Positions 1-7,092 of a stretch of 33,213 bases of DNA are shown here, in pieces. A model generated the notes under the pieces. That model had not been told where the DNA came from and searched no databases. It was given only the letters and a program-made list of their open reading frames with translations. The position numbers were made by a program, and so were the translations under genes. The DNA comes from Acidobacteriota bacterium (lineage in GTDB: Bacteria; Acidobacteriota; Terriglobia; Bryobacterales; Bryobacteraceae). How positions within the stretch are numbered: the first letter of the stretch is position 1; each line of letters starts with the position of its first letter. The stretch spans positions 1 through 33,213 of the forward strand of contig JAJYLS010000018.1 in assembly GCA_021787555.1 (NCBI GenBank), in the 5' to 3' direction.

Positions 1-1845
1 AAACCTACGGACGTTGAGGATTGGGCGACTGACGGCCAGTTGTTCCTATCTCAGTCACCGGGATTGCGCGAGGCCTTCTGGATCGATGCGCATGGGTTGC
101 AGCAGTGGTCGGCTGTGCCAGGTAAGCTCCCGAACCTGTCGGCTGCGCCTCCCGATGACCGGATCGCCCGGCAGATTTCCGCGGCACCCGCTGGCTGGAC
201 GTCGCAGTTTTCCGAGATATTCGAGGCTCCGGGGATCGGTCCGGCATTTTACGTCTGCCGGGCCGTACGCCGAGGCAGCCAGGTTCGGGGGTACGTCGCC
301 GGGCTGTTCGACGCACGAACTCTGATTTCCGCGATTATTACTCGCGGCCTGGCGCAGGAACGCCGGCTCACGGTTCGGGCAGGCGGCAGGCAAATCTTTT
401 TCGCCGGTCCTCCGGTGGAAGGCCCGGAACATGACGCCGAAACCACGGTGCCATTGGCTAACCAGGTCTGGGCTATGGAATTGCACGAGCCGTTCGGCTA
501 TTTCCGTGAGTTCCGGGGCCTGATCCTGGCGGTGATCGGGGTGGTCGGAGCGCTGGTCTATTCATTTGTCGCTTTGCTGGGCTTTTCGCAGCGCTGGTCG
601 AGGAAGTTGGAGCGGGCCAATTCCACGCTGACCAAAGAAGTCGAGCGGCGGGTGCGTACGGAAGCAGAGGTCCGCGACCTGAACCGCGAACTCAGTCGCA
701 AGATCGCCGACTTTGAAGCGCTGTTGGAGGTGATTCCGATCGGGATTGCCGTGGCGAGCGATCCCGAATGCCGGACGGTTCGGACTAACCGGGCCTTGGC
801 CAATATGCTGGGAGTGCCGGAGGGAGCCAACATCTCCCAAAGCGGCGTGGAGGGGGCGGCCTTGCCCTATCGCGTTACGCGGAACGGGCGCGATCTTCCT
901 ACGCAGGAACAGCCCATCCGGGTCGCCGCCGCAACCGGAAAGACAATCGCCGGAGAAGAAGACCAAATCGTGCGCGCGGATGGGACTGTGCTGGATGTGC
1001 TGGAGTTCGCATCGCCGGTGATCGAGGAGAACGGGCGCGTGCGGGCAGTCATGAACGCGTGCGTGGACATTTCCGACCGGAAGCGCCTGGAGCAGCGGCT
1101 GCAACAAGCCGAGCGGCTGAAGGGGCTGGGAGCCATGGCGGCAGGAATCACGCACGATTTCAACAATCTTCTGACCGGCATTCTCGGGCACGCTTCGTTG
1201 GCAGCCGAATGCGTCCCGAAGGGGAGCGAAGCCCTGCGGCATATCAGCGCGTCTATGGAGTCCGCGGAACAGGCCAGCTCCCTAACCCAGAAAATGCTGG
1301 CGTTTACAGGAAAGTTCTATCATGCTCTGCGGCCAATGAAACTCGGCGAGTTGATCGAAGGGCTGCAAGCGTCCCTCTCGACCATGGCTGCTTCGAAAAC
1401 CGGAATTCGATTCGAGATCGCTCCCCGGCTGCCCAGAGTGATGGCGAACGCCGAGGAGGTGCAACGGGTATTGAGGAACCTGGTATTGAACGCCGTGGAG
1501 GCCACCGCATCTGGAGGCGGCGTTATCCGAATTTGCGTGGACTGCTGTGAGCTGTCCGGTACCGAACTGCACCTTACGGTGCTCCAGGAAAAATGCCGGG
1601 CGGGCCCTTATGTGCGGGTAAAGGTGAGCGATCGCGGAGCGGGGATGCCCCCGGAAATCGCGGAGAGGGCCTTCGATCCGTTCTTCAGCACGAAATTCCT
1701 GGGCCGCGGGCTCGGGCTCTCGGAGGTGCTGGGCATCCTGCGCGCGCATAACGGTGCGGTGCGGATGGCGACCGCGCCGGGCGCGGGAACGTCAGTCGAG
1801 TTGTTCTTCCCGGTTTGGGAGGCGCGGACCTCGAATCCGGTCTGA
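1..1845 (+). CDS. Membrane sensor histidine kinase with PAS domain (5' end outside window)
   Basis: The reading frame is open from the first base, so the true start lies upstream and only the C-terminal 614 codons are seen. Order: an extracytoplasmic sensor region (to about base 510, CHASE-like by eye), one membrane helix (bases about 517-588, LILAVIGVVGALVYSFVALL), a charged coiled-coil linker, a PAS domain (about 715-1075, ending in the usual DISDRKRLE), then the DHp phospho-acceptor motif THDFNNLL with the histidine at 1153-1155. The ATPase domain follows: N box NLVLNAVEA near 1480, G1 DRGAGMP near 1633, and GRGLGLSEV near 1705. It should autophosphorylate and pass phosphate to a response regulator, but no receiver domain is fused and no regulator gene is adjacent here. 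Its stop codon abuts the convergent mqnE stop. The family is certain; the signal sensed is unknown. Confidence 0.9.
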   Translation, partial: KPTDVEDWATDGQLFLSQSPGLREAFWIDAHGLQQWSAVPGKLPNLSAAPPDDRIARQISAAPAGWTSQFSEIFEAPGIGPAFYVCRAVRRGSQVRGYVAGLFDARTLISAIITRGLAQERRLTVRAGGRQIFFAGPPVEGPEHDAETTVPLANQVWAMELHEPFGYFREFRGLILAVIGVVGALVYSFVALLGFSQRWSRKLERANSTLTKEVERRVRTEAEVRDLNRELSRKIADFEALLEVIPIGIAVASDPECRTVRTNRALANMLGVPEGANISQSGVEGAALPYRVTRNGRDLPTQEQPIRVAAATGKTIAGEEDQIVRADGTVLDVLEFASPVIEENGRVRAVMNACVDISDRKRLEQRLQQAERLKGLGAMAAGITHDFNNLLTGILGHASLAAECVPKGSEALRHISASMESAEQASSLTQKMLAFTGKFYHALRPMKLGELIEGLQASLSTMAASKTGIRFEIAPRLPRVMANAEEVQRVLRNLVLNAVEATASGGGVIRICVDCCELSGTELHLTVLQEKCRAGPYVRVKVSDRGAGMPPEIAERAFDPFFSTKFLGRGLGLSEVLGILRAHNGAVRMATAPGAGTSVELFFPVWEARTSNPV

Positions 1846-2964
1846 TCAGACCAGGACGGTAAAGGCCGTCTCGGTGCGCTGGACGGGGCGATAGAGCGTG
1901 TCGCGCTCGACCGGCTCGCGGCCCGCCTTGCGGATCAATTGCAGCAACTCGGCGCGGCGCAGGCCCTGGCTGGTCGTCGCGCCGGCATCGTGATAGATGC
2001 GCTCCTCGACGATCGTGCCGTCGATATCGTCCGCGCCGAAGCGCAGCGCGACCTGCGCGATGCGCGGTGTCATCATCACCCAGTACGCCTTGATGTGCGG
2101 GATGTTGTCGAGCAGCAGGCGCGCCACGGCGATGTTCCGGATGTCGTCGAAGCCGGTGGTCCGGGGAATGTGCTGGAGCGGGGTGTTGTCCGGGTGGAAG
2201 GCCAGCGGGATGAAGGTCACGAAGCCGTGCGTCTCGTCCTGGAGCGCGCGCAGGCGCAGCAGGTGATCCACGCGGTCCTCTTCATTTTCGATGTGGCCGT
2301 AGAGCATGGTGCAGTTGGAGTGCAGCCCCAACTGGTGCGCCGTGCGCGCGGCCTCGATCCACTCGTTGCCGTCGATCTTGTGGTCGCAGATGATACGGCG
2401 CACGCGCTCGTTGAAGATCTCCGCGCCGCCGCCGGGGCAGGAATCCATGCCGGCGTCGCGGAGACGTTCGAGCGTCTCGCGGACGGAGATCTTCGTCCGG
2501 CGCGCCAGGTAGGCGATCTCCACCATGGTGAGCGCCTTCAGGTGCACCTTGGGGAAGCGCTGCTTGAGCCCGCGCAGCATTTCGCAATACCAGTCGAGGG
2601 TGAGTTCGGGGTGCAGCCCGCCCACGATGTGAAATTCCGTGACCGCTTCACTCCAGCCTTCGCCCGCGCGCTGCCACACTTCTTCGAGCGACATGGTGTA
2701 GGCCTTGGGATCGCGGACGCGCTTGCCGAAAGCGCACAGCCGGCAGCTTGCCACGCACACGTCGGTGGGATTGATGTGCCGGTTCACGTTGAAATATGTG
2801 GTGTTGCCGTGGAGCCGCTCGCGCACCATGTTGGCCAGGTAACCGACGGCGAGGATATCGGCGGAGCGGTAGAGCGCGACGCCATCGTCAAAGGATAGCC
2901 GTTCGCCGGCCTCCACCTTGCGGCGGATGTCCGGCAGGCGGGGATCGTCGATCAATACGTGCAT
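1846..2964 (-). CDS. mqnE: Aminofutalosine synthase, radical SAM enzyme (MqnE)
   Basis: Of 372 residues, the usual MqnE length. It makes aminofutalosine from the chorismate-derived enolpyruvyl benzoate and S-adenosylmethionine, the second step of the futalosine route to menaquinone, in the cytoplasm. The radical SAM iron-sulfur motif CxxxCxxC is at C70, C74 and C77, after the family stretch NVNRHINPTDVC. HIVGGLHPEL, GGGAEIF, TMLYGHIE, RLRALQDETHGF and the C-terminal GADDIDGTIVEE match MqnE rather than the related cyclase MqnC. The ATG lies 4 bp after the mqnP stop, so the two are almost certainly one transcript. No mqnA, mqnC or mqnD gene is in the window, so the rest of the pathway must be elsewhere. 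Its stop is immediately next to that of the convergent kinase. Confidence 0.95.
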   Translation of the reverse strand: MHVLIDDPRLPDIRRKVEAGERLSFDDGVALYRSADILAVGYLANMVRERLHGNTTYFNVNRHINPTDVCVASCRLCAFGKRVRDPKAYTMSLEEVWQRAGEGWSEAVTEFHIVGGLHPELTLDWYCEMLRGLKQRFPKVHLKALTMVEIAYLARRTKISVRETLERLRDAGMDSCPGGGAEIFNERVRRIICDHKIDGNEWIEAARTAHQLGLHSNCTMLYGHIENEEDRVDHLLRLRALQDETHGFVTFIPLAFHPDNTPLQHIPRTTGFDDIRNIAVARLLLDNIPHIKAYWVMMTPRIAQVALRFGADDIDGTIVEERIYHDAGATTSQGLRRAELLQLIRKAGREPVERDTLYRPVQRTETAFTVLV

Positions 2965-2968
2965 GTGC

Positions 2969-3847
2969 TCAAGAATGCGCTTTGAACAGGAAGATATCGG
3001 CAGCCCAGAATACGAAGAATAGCACGCTCACATAGCCGTTCACGGTGAAGAAAGCGGCATTTAAACGGGAGAGGTCGTGGGGCTTGACCAGCCTGTGTTC
3101 GTAGACGAGCATGATCACGACGACGGCCACGCCGGCGAACGCCAGCGCGCCGAGATCCAGCGCCCGCAGCAGCGCCAGCAGGCACAGCACCATGCCCACG
3201 TGCAGCAACCGCGCGACGTGCAATGCGCCGGCAATGCCCAGGCGCCGCGGGACGCTGCACAGCGCCTCGCGGCAATCGAATTCGTAATCCTGGCAGGCGT
3301 AGATGACGTCGAAGCCGGCGGTCCACAGCGTGACCGCGGCGGTGAGCCACAGGATGCGCGGATCGAGCGAGCCGCGCACGGCGATCCAGGCTGCCGCGGG
3401 CGCGATCCCCAGGCTGAAACCCAGCACCAGGTGCGAGAACGAAGTGAAGCGCTTGGTGAAGGAATAGAAGAAGACGATGGCCAGCGCCAGCGGCGCCAGT
3501 TTCAGGCAGAGCGGATTCAGTTCGGAGGCGGCGACCAAAAACACCGCCACCGACGCCCCCACGAACCCCCAGGTAAACGCGCGGCTGAGAACGCCGGTAG
3601 GCAGGTGGCGCATGCGGGTGCGCGGGTTGCGCGCATCGAGATCGGCGTCCACCAGGCGGTTGAAAGCCATGGCCGCCGACCGCGCGCCCACCATCGCCAC
3701 CACGATCCACAGCAGCTTATGCCAGACCCCGCCTGCCCATCCGCCGTCGCGAAAAGCCAGTAGCGCGCCCGTCAGCGCAAACGGCAGCGCGAACACGGAG
3801 TGCTCGAAGCGGATCATTTCGAGAGTGAGGCGAAGGCGTTTCAGCAT
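2969..3847 (-). CDS. mqnP: UbiA-family prenyltransferase of the futalosine menaquinone pathway (MqnP-like)
   Basis: A 292-residue integral membrane protein with about eight hydrophobic segments. UbiA enzymes attach a polyprenyl chain to an aromatic acid at the membrane. The two Asp-rich, Mg-diphosphate-binding motifs are present: NRxxDxxxD (N63, R64, D67, D71) and DxxxxxxDxxxD (D180, D187, D191), with YSFTKRFT between them. The N-terminal RFEHSVFALPFALTGALLA is typical of MqnP/UbiA proteins that act on the naphthoate of the futalosine route. Pairing with mqnE 4 bp downstream supports this over ubiquinone synthesis, which is inferred. The start is an ATG just downstream (on this strand) of a heptamer repeat and an AT-rich block shared with the divergent phosphatase gene. 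Confidence 0.88.
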   Translation of the reverse strand: MLKRLRLTLEMIRFEHSVFALPFALTGALLAFRDGGWAGGVWHKLLWIVVAMVGARSAAMAFNRLVDADLDARNPRTRMRHLPTGVLSRAFTWGFVGASVAVFLVAASELNPLCLKLAPLALAIVFFYSFTKRFTSFSHLVLGFSLGIAPAAAWIAVRGSLDPRILWLTAAVTLWTAGFDVIYACQDYEFDCREALCSVPRRLGIAGALHVARLLHVGMVLCLLALLRALDLGALAFAGVAVVVIMLVYEHRLVKPHDLSRLNAAFFTVNGYVSVLFFVFWAADIFLFKAHS

Positions 3848-3851
3848 GGGA

Positions 3852-3879
3852 AACTGACCACTGATAACTGAGAACTGAT
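3852..3879 (+). repeat. Four tandem AACTGAT-type heptamers
   Basis: Four consecutive 7-bp units read AACTGAC, CACTGAT, AACTGAG, AACTGAT, followed by TAC. The same unit recurs as another four-copy run at 16120-16147. It sits between the divergent mqnP and phosphatase starts, only 4 bp from the mqnP start codon. Such short tandem heptamers resemble the STRR class known from cyanobacteria; that comparison is by form only. Confidence 0.75.
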
Positions 3880-3900
3880 TACTTTATTATGATATAGTCA
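3880..3900. promoter_or_regulatory. AT-rich divergent promoter block
   Basis: A very AT-rich 20-bp island in otherwise GC-rich DNA between mqnP and the phosphatase gene. On the plus strand TATAGT at 3893-3898 could be a -10 box; it would place the RNA start at or next to the ATG at 3907. On the minus strand CATAAT can be read within the same block for mqnP. No good -35 box was found on either strand, so this is a tentative call. Confidence 0.35.
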
Positions 3901-3906
3901 CCCCTG

Positions 3907-4638
3907 ATGCTCGAAGCCTGCGCCATGTCCGATATCGGATGCATCCGGACGAACAACGAGGATTGCTGCCTTGCCGATCCGCAGCACGGGCTTTTTGTGG
4001 TAGCGGACGGCATGGGCGGCGCGCGCGCGGGCGAAAGGGCGTCGCGCATCGCGGTGGACGTGGTGGCCGAGGTCGTCACGCAGACCCGACGGCGCGACTC
4101 CCAGGTGTTGTTCTCCGCGGTGGACGAGGCCAATCGCCGCGTCCTCAGCGAGTCGCACAACAATCCCAAGCTGGAGGGCATGGGCACGACCCTGGTTGCG
4201 GCCATCGAGACCAATGAGGGCCTTTTGATCGCCAGCGTCGGCGACAGCCGCGCCTACCTGCTGGACGACGACGGCTTGCGGGTGATCACCGAGGACCAGA
4301 CCTGGGTGAACGAGATCGGCCGGCCGCTGGGGCTCAATGAGGAAAGCCTGCGGCACCATCCCATGCGCCATGTGCTCACCATGGCCATCGGCGCCAGCAC
4401 CCCCCTGACCGTCAATTACTATTCCGTGGGGCTGAACCCGGGCGCCCTGGTGCTGCTGTGCAGCGACGGTCTCCATGGCGTGGTGGAGGCGCCCGAGATG
4501 GAGCACATCTTGCGCGACGGGGCGCCGTCCGGGGACGGCATTTCGCTGGAAGAGAAGTGCCTCCGGCTGATCGAAGCGGCCAAAGGCGCGGGCGGGCCGG
4601 ATAATATTACGGTTGTGCTGGTGCGCAAGGCGGCGTAG
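3907..4638 (+). CDS. PP2C-family serine/threonine protein phosphatase
   Basis: A 243-residue soluble protein, the usual length of a single-domain bacterial PP2C (Stp1/PrpC type). It should remove phosphate from Ser/Thr residues using two metal ions, opposing Hanks-type kinases. Metal-binding and core motifs are all present in order: NNED at 16-19, ADGMGG at 33-38, MGTTL, GDSRAYLL, LCSDGLHG and GPDNITVVLV near the C-terminus. The start is ATG at 3907; an in-frame ATG at 3925 is an alternative, and neither has a clear ribosome site. A hairpin followed by T residues about 90 bp after the stop suggests a separate transcript from the sigma factor gene. No kinase partner is in the window. Confidence 0.92.
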   Translation: MLEACAMSDIGCIRTNNEDCCLADPQHGLFVVADGMGGARAGERASRIAVDVVAEVVTQTRRRDSQVLFSAVDEANRRVLSESHNNPKLEGMGTTLVAAIETNEGLLIASVGDSRAYLLDDDGLRVITEDQTWVNEIGRPLGLNEESLRHHPMRHVLTMAIGASTPLTVNYYSVGLNPGALVLLCSDGLHGVVEAPEMEHILRDGAPSGDGISLEEKCLRLIEAAKGAGGPDNITVVLVRKAA

Positions 4639-4728
4639 CCTCAAGCAATCCCGTGCGTTCCCGCACAAGTCTTTTGCGCCGGGGTGCGGAGTGGCGGCAG
4701 TGCGACTTCCGGCTGTTAAAATACCCCT

Positions 4729-4749
4729 AGCGGCCGTTTGCCGCTTTTG
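4729..4749 (+). terminator. Probable intrinsic terminator after the phosphatase gene
   Basis: AGCGGC (4729-4734) pairs with GCCGCT (4740-4745) across the 5-base loop CGTTT, and the stem runs into TTTT then GGTTT. The stem is short (6 bp) but fully GC-rich apart from its closing pair, and it lies between the phosphatase stop and the sigma factor. Confidence 0.5.
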
Positions 4750-4765
4750 GTTTCCACGTTTTCAA

Positions 4766-4813
4766 GGGTCCTGCGTCATTCGTTTAGGACCCGTGAGAAC
4801 TGCCGTTTGCAGT
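4766..4813 (+). promoter_or_regulatory. Two leader hairpins upstream of the sigma factor start
   Basis: GGGTCCT (4766-4772) is perfectly complementary to AGGACCC (4786-4792) across a 13-base loop. Directly after it, ACTGC (4799-4803) pairs with GCAGT (4809-4813) across loop CGTTT, ending only 3 bases before the ATG at 4817, where a ribosome site would be expected. No Shine-Dalgarno sequence is visible. The first may be a protein operator and the second may limit translation; both roles are inferred. Confidence 0.4.
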
Positions 4814-4816
4814 ACG

Positions 4817-5341
4817 ATGAGTGAAGCGATCGAGCCGGGGCTGGAACTCCTGGAGCGGCAAAGCCGCTTTGTTTCCGAGCACTTGCGCCGGATTTTTGTG
4901 CAGGTGTACCGGATTGTCGGCAATGCCGCCGATGCCCAGGACCTGACCCAGGAGGCCTTCATCAAGGCCCTCCAGCACCAGGACCAACTCAAGGACGAGC
5001 AGAAGGCCGCCCATTGGCTGTCGCGAATCGCCACGAATACGGCGATCGATTTTCTCCGCCGCAGCGGGCGCGCCACGTTCTGCGAAATCGATGAGGCGCC
5101 CGAGGGCCACGACGAAACTCCCGAGCAGATTCTCCTTAGGTCCGAGCAGCGTAATTATCTGGAAGACGGTCTGCGCCTTCTCAGCCCGCGCGAGCGCGCC
5201 GCGCTCATACTGCGCGATGTAGAAGGCCTGCCGGCGGAGGAAGTGGCCAAGAGGCTGAATTGCTCCAAGGCCACGGTTCGGTCGCATATTGCCAACGGCC
5301 GTACCAAGTTCCGCCGGTACATGGAAAGAAGGAAGCGGTAG
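4817..5341 (+). CDS. ECF-type RNA polymerase sigma factor
   Basis: A 174-residue sigma-70 family protein of the small extracytoplasmic-function type. Region 2 covers about residues 22-87, with DAQDLTQEAFIKA at 39-51, the core-binding signature, and WLSRIATNTAIDFLRR at 67-82. Region 4 covers about 115-168, with LSPRERAALILRDVEGLPAEEVA and the recognition helix CSKATVRSHIANGR. I chose the ATG at 4817; upstream in-frame sequence back to 4613 does not look like sigma factor and overlaps the phosphatase. The anti-sigma gene begins 4 bp after its stop, so the sigma factor is expected to be held inactive by the membrane-bound partner until a signal arrives. Target promoters cannot be predicted from the window. 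Confidence 0.93.
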   Translation: MSEAIEPGLELLERQSRFVSEHLRRIFVQVYRIVGNAADAQDLTQEAFIKALQHQDQLKDEQKAAHWLSRIATNTAIDFLRRSGRATFCEIDEAPEGHDETPEQILLRSEQRNYLEDGLRLLSPRERAALILRDVEGLPAEEVAKRLNCSKATVRSHIANGRTKFRRYMERRKR

Positions 5342-5345
5342 CAAT

Positions 5346-5942
5346 ATGAAGCACCCCGATCAGGCGACGCTGGCATTACACGCAGGCGGAGACCTCGGGT
5401 TCATCGCGCGGCACAGGACCGCGCACCACGTCGCCAAGTGTGAACAATGCCGCGCGGAAGTCGAACGGTTCGAAGCCGCGCGCCAGATTCTCCCCGATCT
5501 GGCCGAAATACCGGGAATTCCCTGGAACCGGCTGGCGGCGGAAATGAAAGCCAATATCCGGCTCGGATTGGAAGCGGGCGAATGCGTCCGCTCGAAGAAC
5601 GTTCCGCTGCGCGATCACCCGTTTTTCACCGGTGCGCGGGCGGCGGTAGCCATGGCCAGCGTGGCGGCCCTCGTGGTAACCGGCCTTATGTTGGAACGGC
5701 CGGGCCCCGAGGCCGCCCTCGGCAGCAGGAGCAACCCGGCCCTCTCGGTGGCCGACCAGGACGTGGTGGTGCAAACCACCGCGGATGGAATTCAAGTCAA
5801 ACGCGGCGGCGAGGCGCTGCGGCTGATCAACCCCGGCACGGGCAGCGTGACCTACACGGTGAACGCGCAGGGCTCGATGGGTGCTCGCTACGTGGATCCC
5901 CAAACGGGCTACGTGACGATCAGCAATGTCTATGCGGAATAA
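5346..5942 (+). CDS. Zinc-finger anti-sigma factor, single-pass membrane protein
   Basis: The protein has 198 residues, starting at the ATG 4 bp after the sigma factor stop. The zinc-binding anti-sigma motif HxxxCxxC is seen at H28, C32 and C35. A single membrane helix follows at about 98-116 (AAVAMASVAALVVTGLML), then an outside domain of about 80 residues rich in beta-forming sequence. This is the standard topology: the N-terminal zinc domain holds the sigma factor in the cytoplasm and the C-terminal part senses the envelope. No sensor domain family is recognised in the outer part. The start of the next gene lies inside the last codons of this one, which suggests translational coupling. Confidence 0.85.
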   Translation: MKHPDQATLALHAGGDLGFIARHRTAHHVAKCEQCRAEVERFEAARQILPDLAEIPGIPWNRLAAEMKANIRLGLEAGECVRSKNVPLRDHPFFTGARAAVAMASVAALVVTGLMLERPGPEAALGSRSNPALSVADQDVVVQTTADGIQVKRGGEALRLINPGTGSVTYTVNAQGSMGARYVDPQTGYVTISNVYAE

Positions 5943-7092
5943 GCTGCGGTTGTGTGCGGCCACCCTCCTGCTGGCGGGTGCGGGAAGCCTGGCGGCGCAG
6001 GACATCCCGCTGCCCACCGGCTCGGTTTACTTCAACCTGCCCAAGGATTCGCCGGTGGCGCTGCTCTCCATGGTGAGCGATCAATCGCGCGCCACGGCCC
6101 GCGGCGCGGCGCTGGTGCTCGATCTGCACATGGCCGTGACGCTGCGCAACAGCAGCGCCAACCGCATCCGCGGCATCACGCTGCGGGTGGTCTCGCAGGA
6201 AGTGGCCCTGGGCGGCAAGGGCTCGGTCACCATTCCCAGCCTGAACATCGGGCCGGGCCAGGTCTTTCCGGTGCGCATCGATATGCAACTCATGCGGCCC
6301 GGCTCCATGGGCGTGCAGGCCGCCGCCGGCCCGCTGGTGCAGGTGGATCTGGACGGCGTCCTCTTCCAGGATCTCTCTTTCTTCGGACCCAACCGCCTGC
6401 ACTCGCGCCGCTACCTGACGGCGTGCGAGATGGAAGCGCGGCGCGACCGCGAATACTTCAAGCGCGTACTGGCGCAGTCCGGCAGGAAAGGCTTGCAGGA
6501 CGCCATGCTGGAGAGCTTGGCGCGCCAGGCTAGTCTGCCGCCGCTCACCGTGAAGGTGTGGCGCGGTGGACCGGCGGTCTCGACTGCGGCCGTGGCCCCC
6601 GAGCACACCGCGAAATTCGCCTTCCTGCAAGTGCCGGATTCGCCGGTCGTGCCGATTCAGGGATGGGCGGAGATCGCCGGCAATGAAGCGCGCGCGCCGC
6701 GCATCGAGGTGCGCAACACCTCCACCCGACCGGTGAAGTACGTCGAACTCGGATGGGTGGTGAGCGATTCCGCCGGCCGCCAGTACATGGCCGCGTCGGT
6801 ACCCTCGGCCGATCCCGAGCTGTACCTGCCTCCGGGCAAGACCGCACGCATCCTCCAGGAGACGGCGCTGAATTTTTCGAGCCTCGGCCGGCCGGTGAAC
6901 GTCAAGCAGATGACCGGCTTCGTCAAGGAAGTCGAGTTCGCCGACGGCCGAATGTGGGTTCCCAGCAGGCAGAGCATCGCAAACCCGCTGCTGGAAAAGG
7001 TGCTCGCGCCCTCTGCGGAGGAGCAGAGGCTTTCGGATATTTACCGGCGGAAGGGCATCGAAGCGCTCATTAGCGAGCTGAAGAATTACTGA
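5926..7092 (+). CDS. Secreted protein of unknown function, linked to the sigma/anti-sigma pair
   Basis: This 388-residue protein is not a family I can name. Residues 1-24 form a signal peptide (basic start, then ATLLLAGAGSLAAQ), so it is exported. The mature part appears to hold two beta-rich modules (about 45-150 and 240-345), each with the pattern VTLRNSSANRIRGITLRVV or VRNTSTRPVKYVELGWVVS, like immunoglobulin-type folds carrying surface loops. A charged helical stretch lies between them and another closes the C-terminus. ATG at 5926 or 5932 are equally possible starts; both lie within the anti-sigma gene (up to 17 nt overlap). It may be the envelope component monitored by, or acting on, the anti-sigma factor; that is inferred from the overlap alone. 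The 3' end overlaps the convergent kinase gene by 23 bp. Confidence 0.75.
   Translation: MSMRNKLRLCAATLLLAGAGSLAAQDIPLPTGSVYFNLPKDSPVALLSMVSDQSRATARGAALVLDLHMAVTLRNSSANRIRGITLRVVSQEVALGGKGSVTIPSLNIGPGQVFPVRIDMQLMRPGSMGVQAAAGPLVQVDLDGVLFQDLSFFGPNRLHSRRYLTACEMEARRDREYFKRVLAQSGRKGLQDAMLESLARQASLPPLTVKVWRGGPAVSTAAVAPEHTAKFAFLQVPDSPVVPIQGWAEIAGNEARAPRIEVRNTSTRPVKYVELGWVVSDSAGRQYMAASVPSADPELYLPPGKTARILQETALNFSSLGRPVNVKQMTGFVKEVEFADGRMWVPSRQSIANPLLEKVLAPSAEEQRLSDIYRRKGIEALISELKNY

Noticed and set aside
1939-2898. 319-codon plus-strand frame opposite mqnE
   Set aside because: mqnE has an intact radical SAM motif and full length; the opposite frame has shadow-type composition and no recognisable features.
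4613-4816. Longer start for the ECF sigma factor
   Set aside because: It would overlap the phosphatase and include the terminator-like hairpins; sigma factor similarity begins only after 4817.
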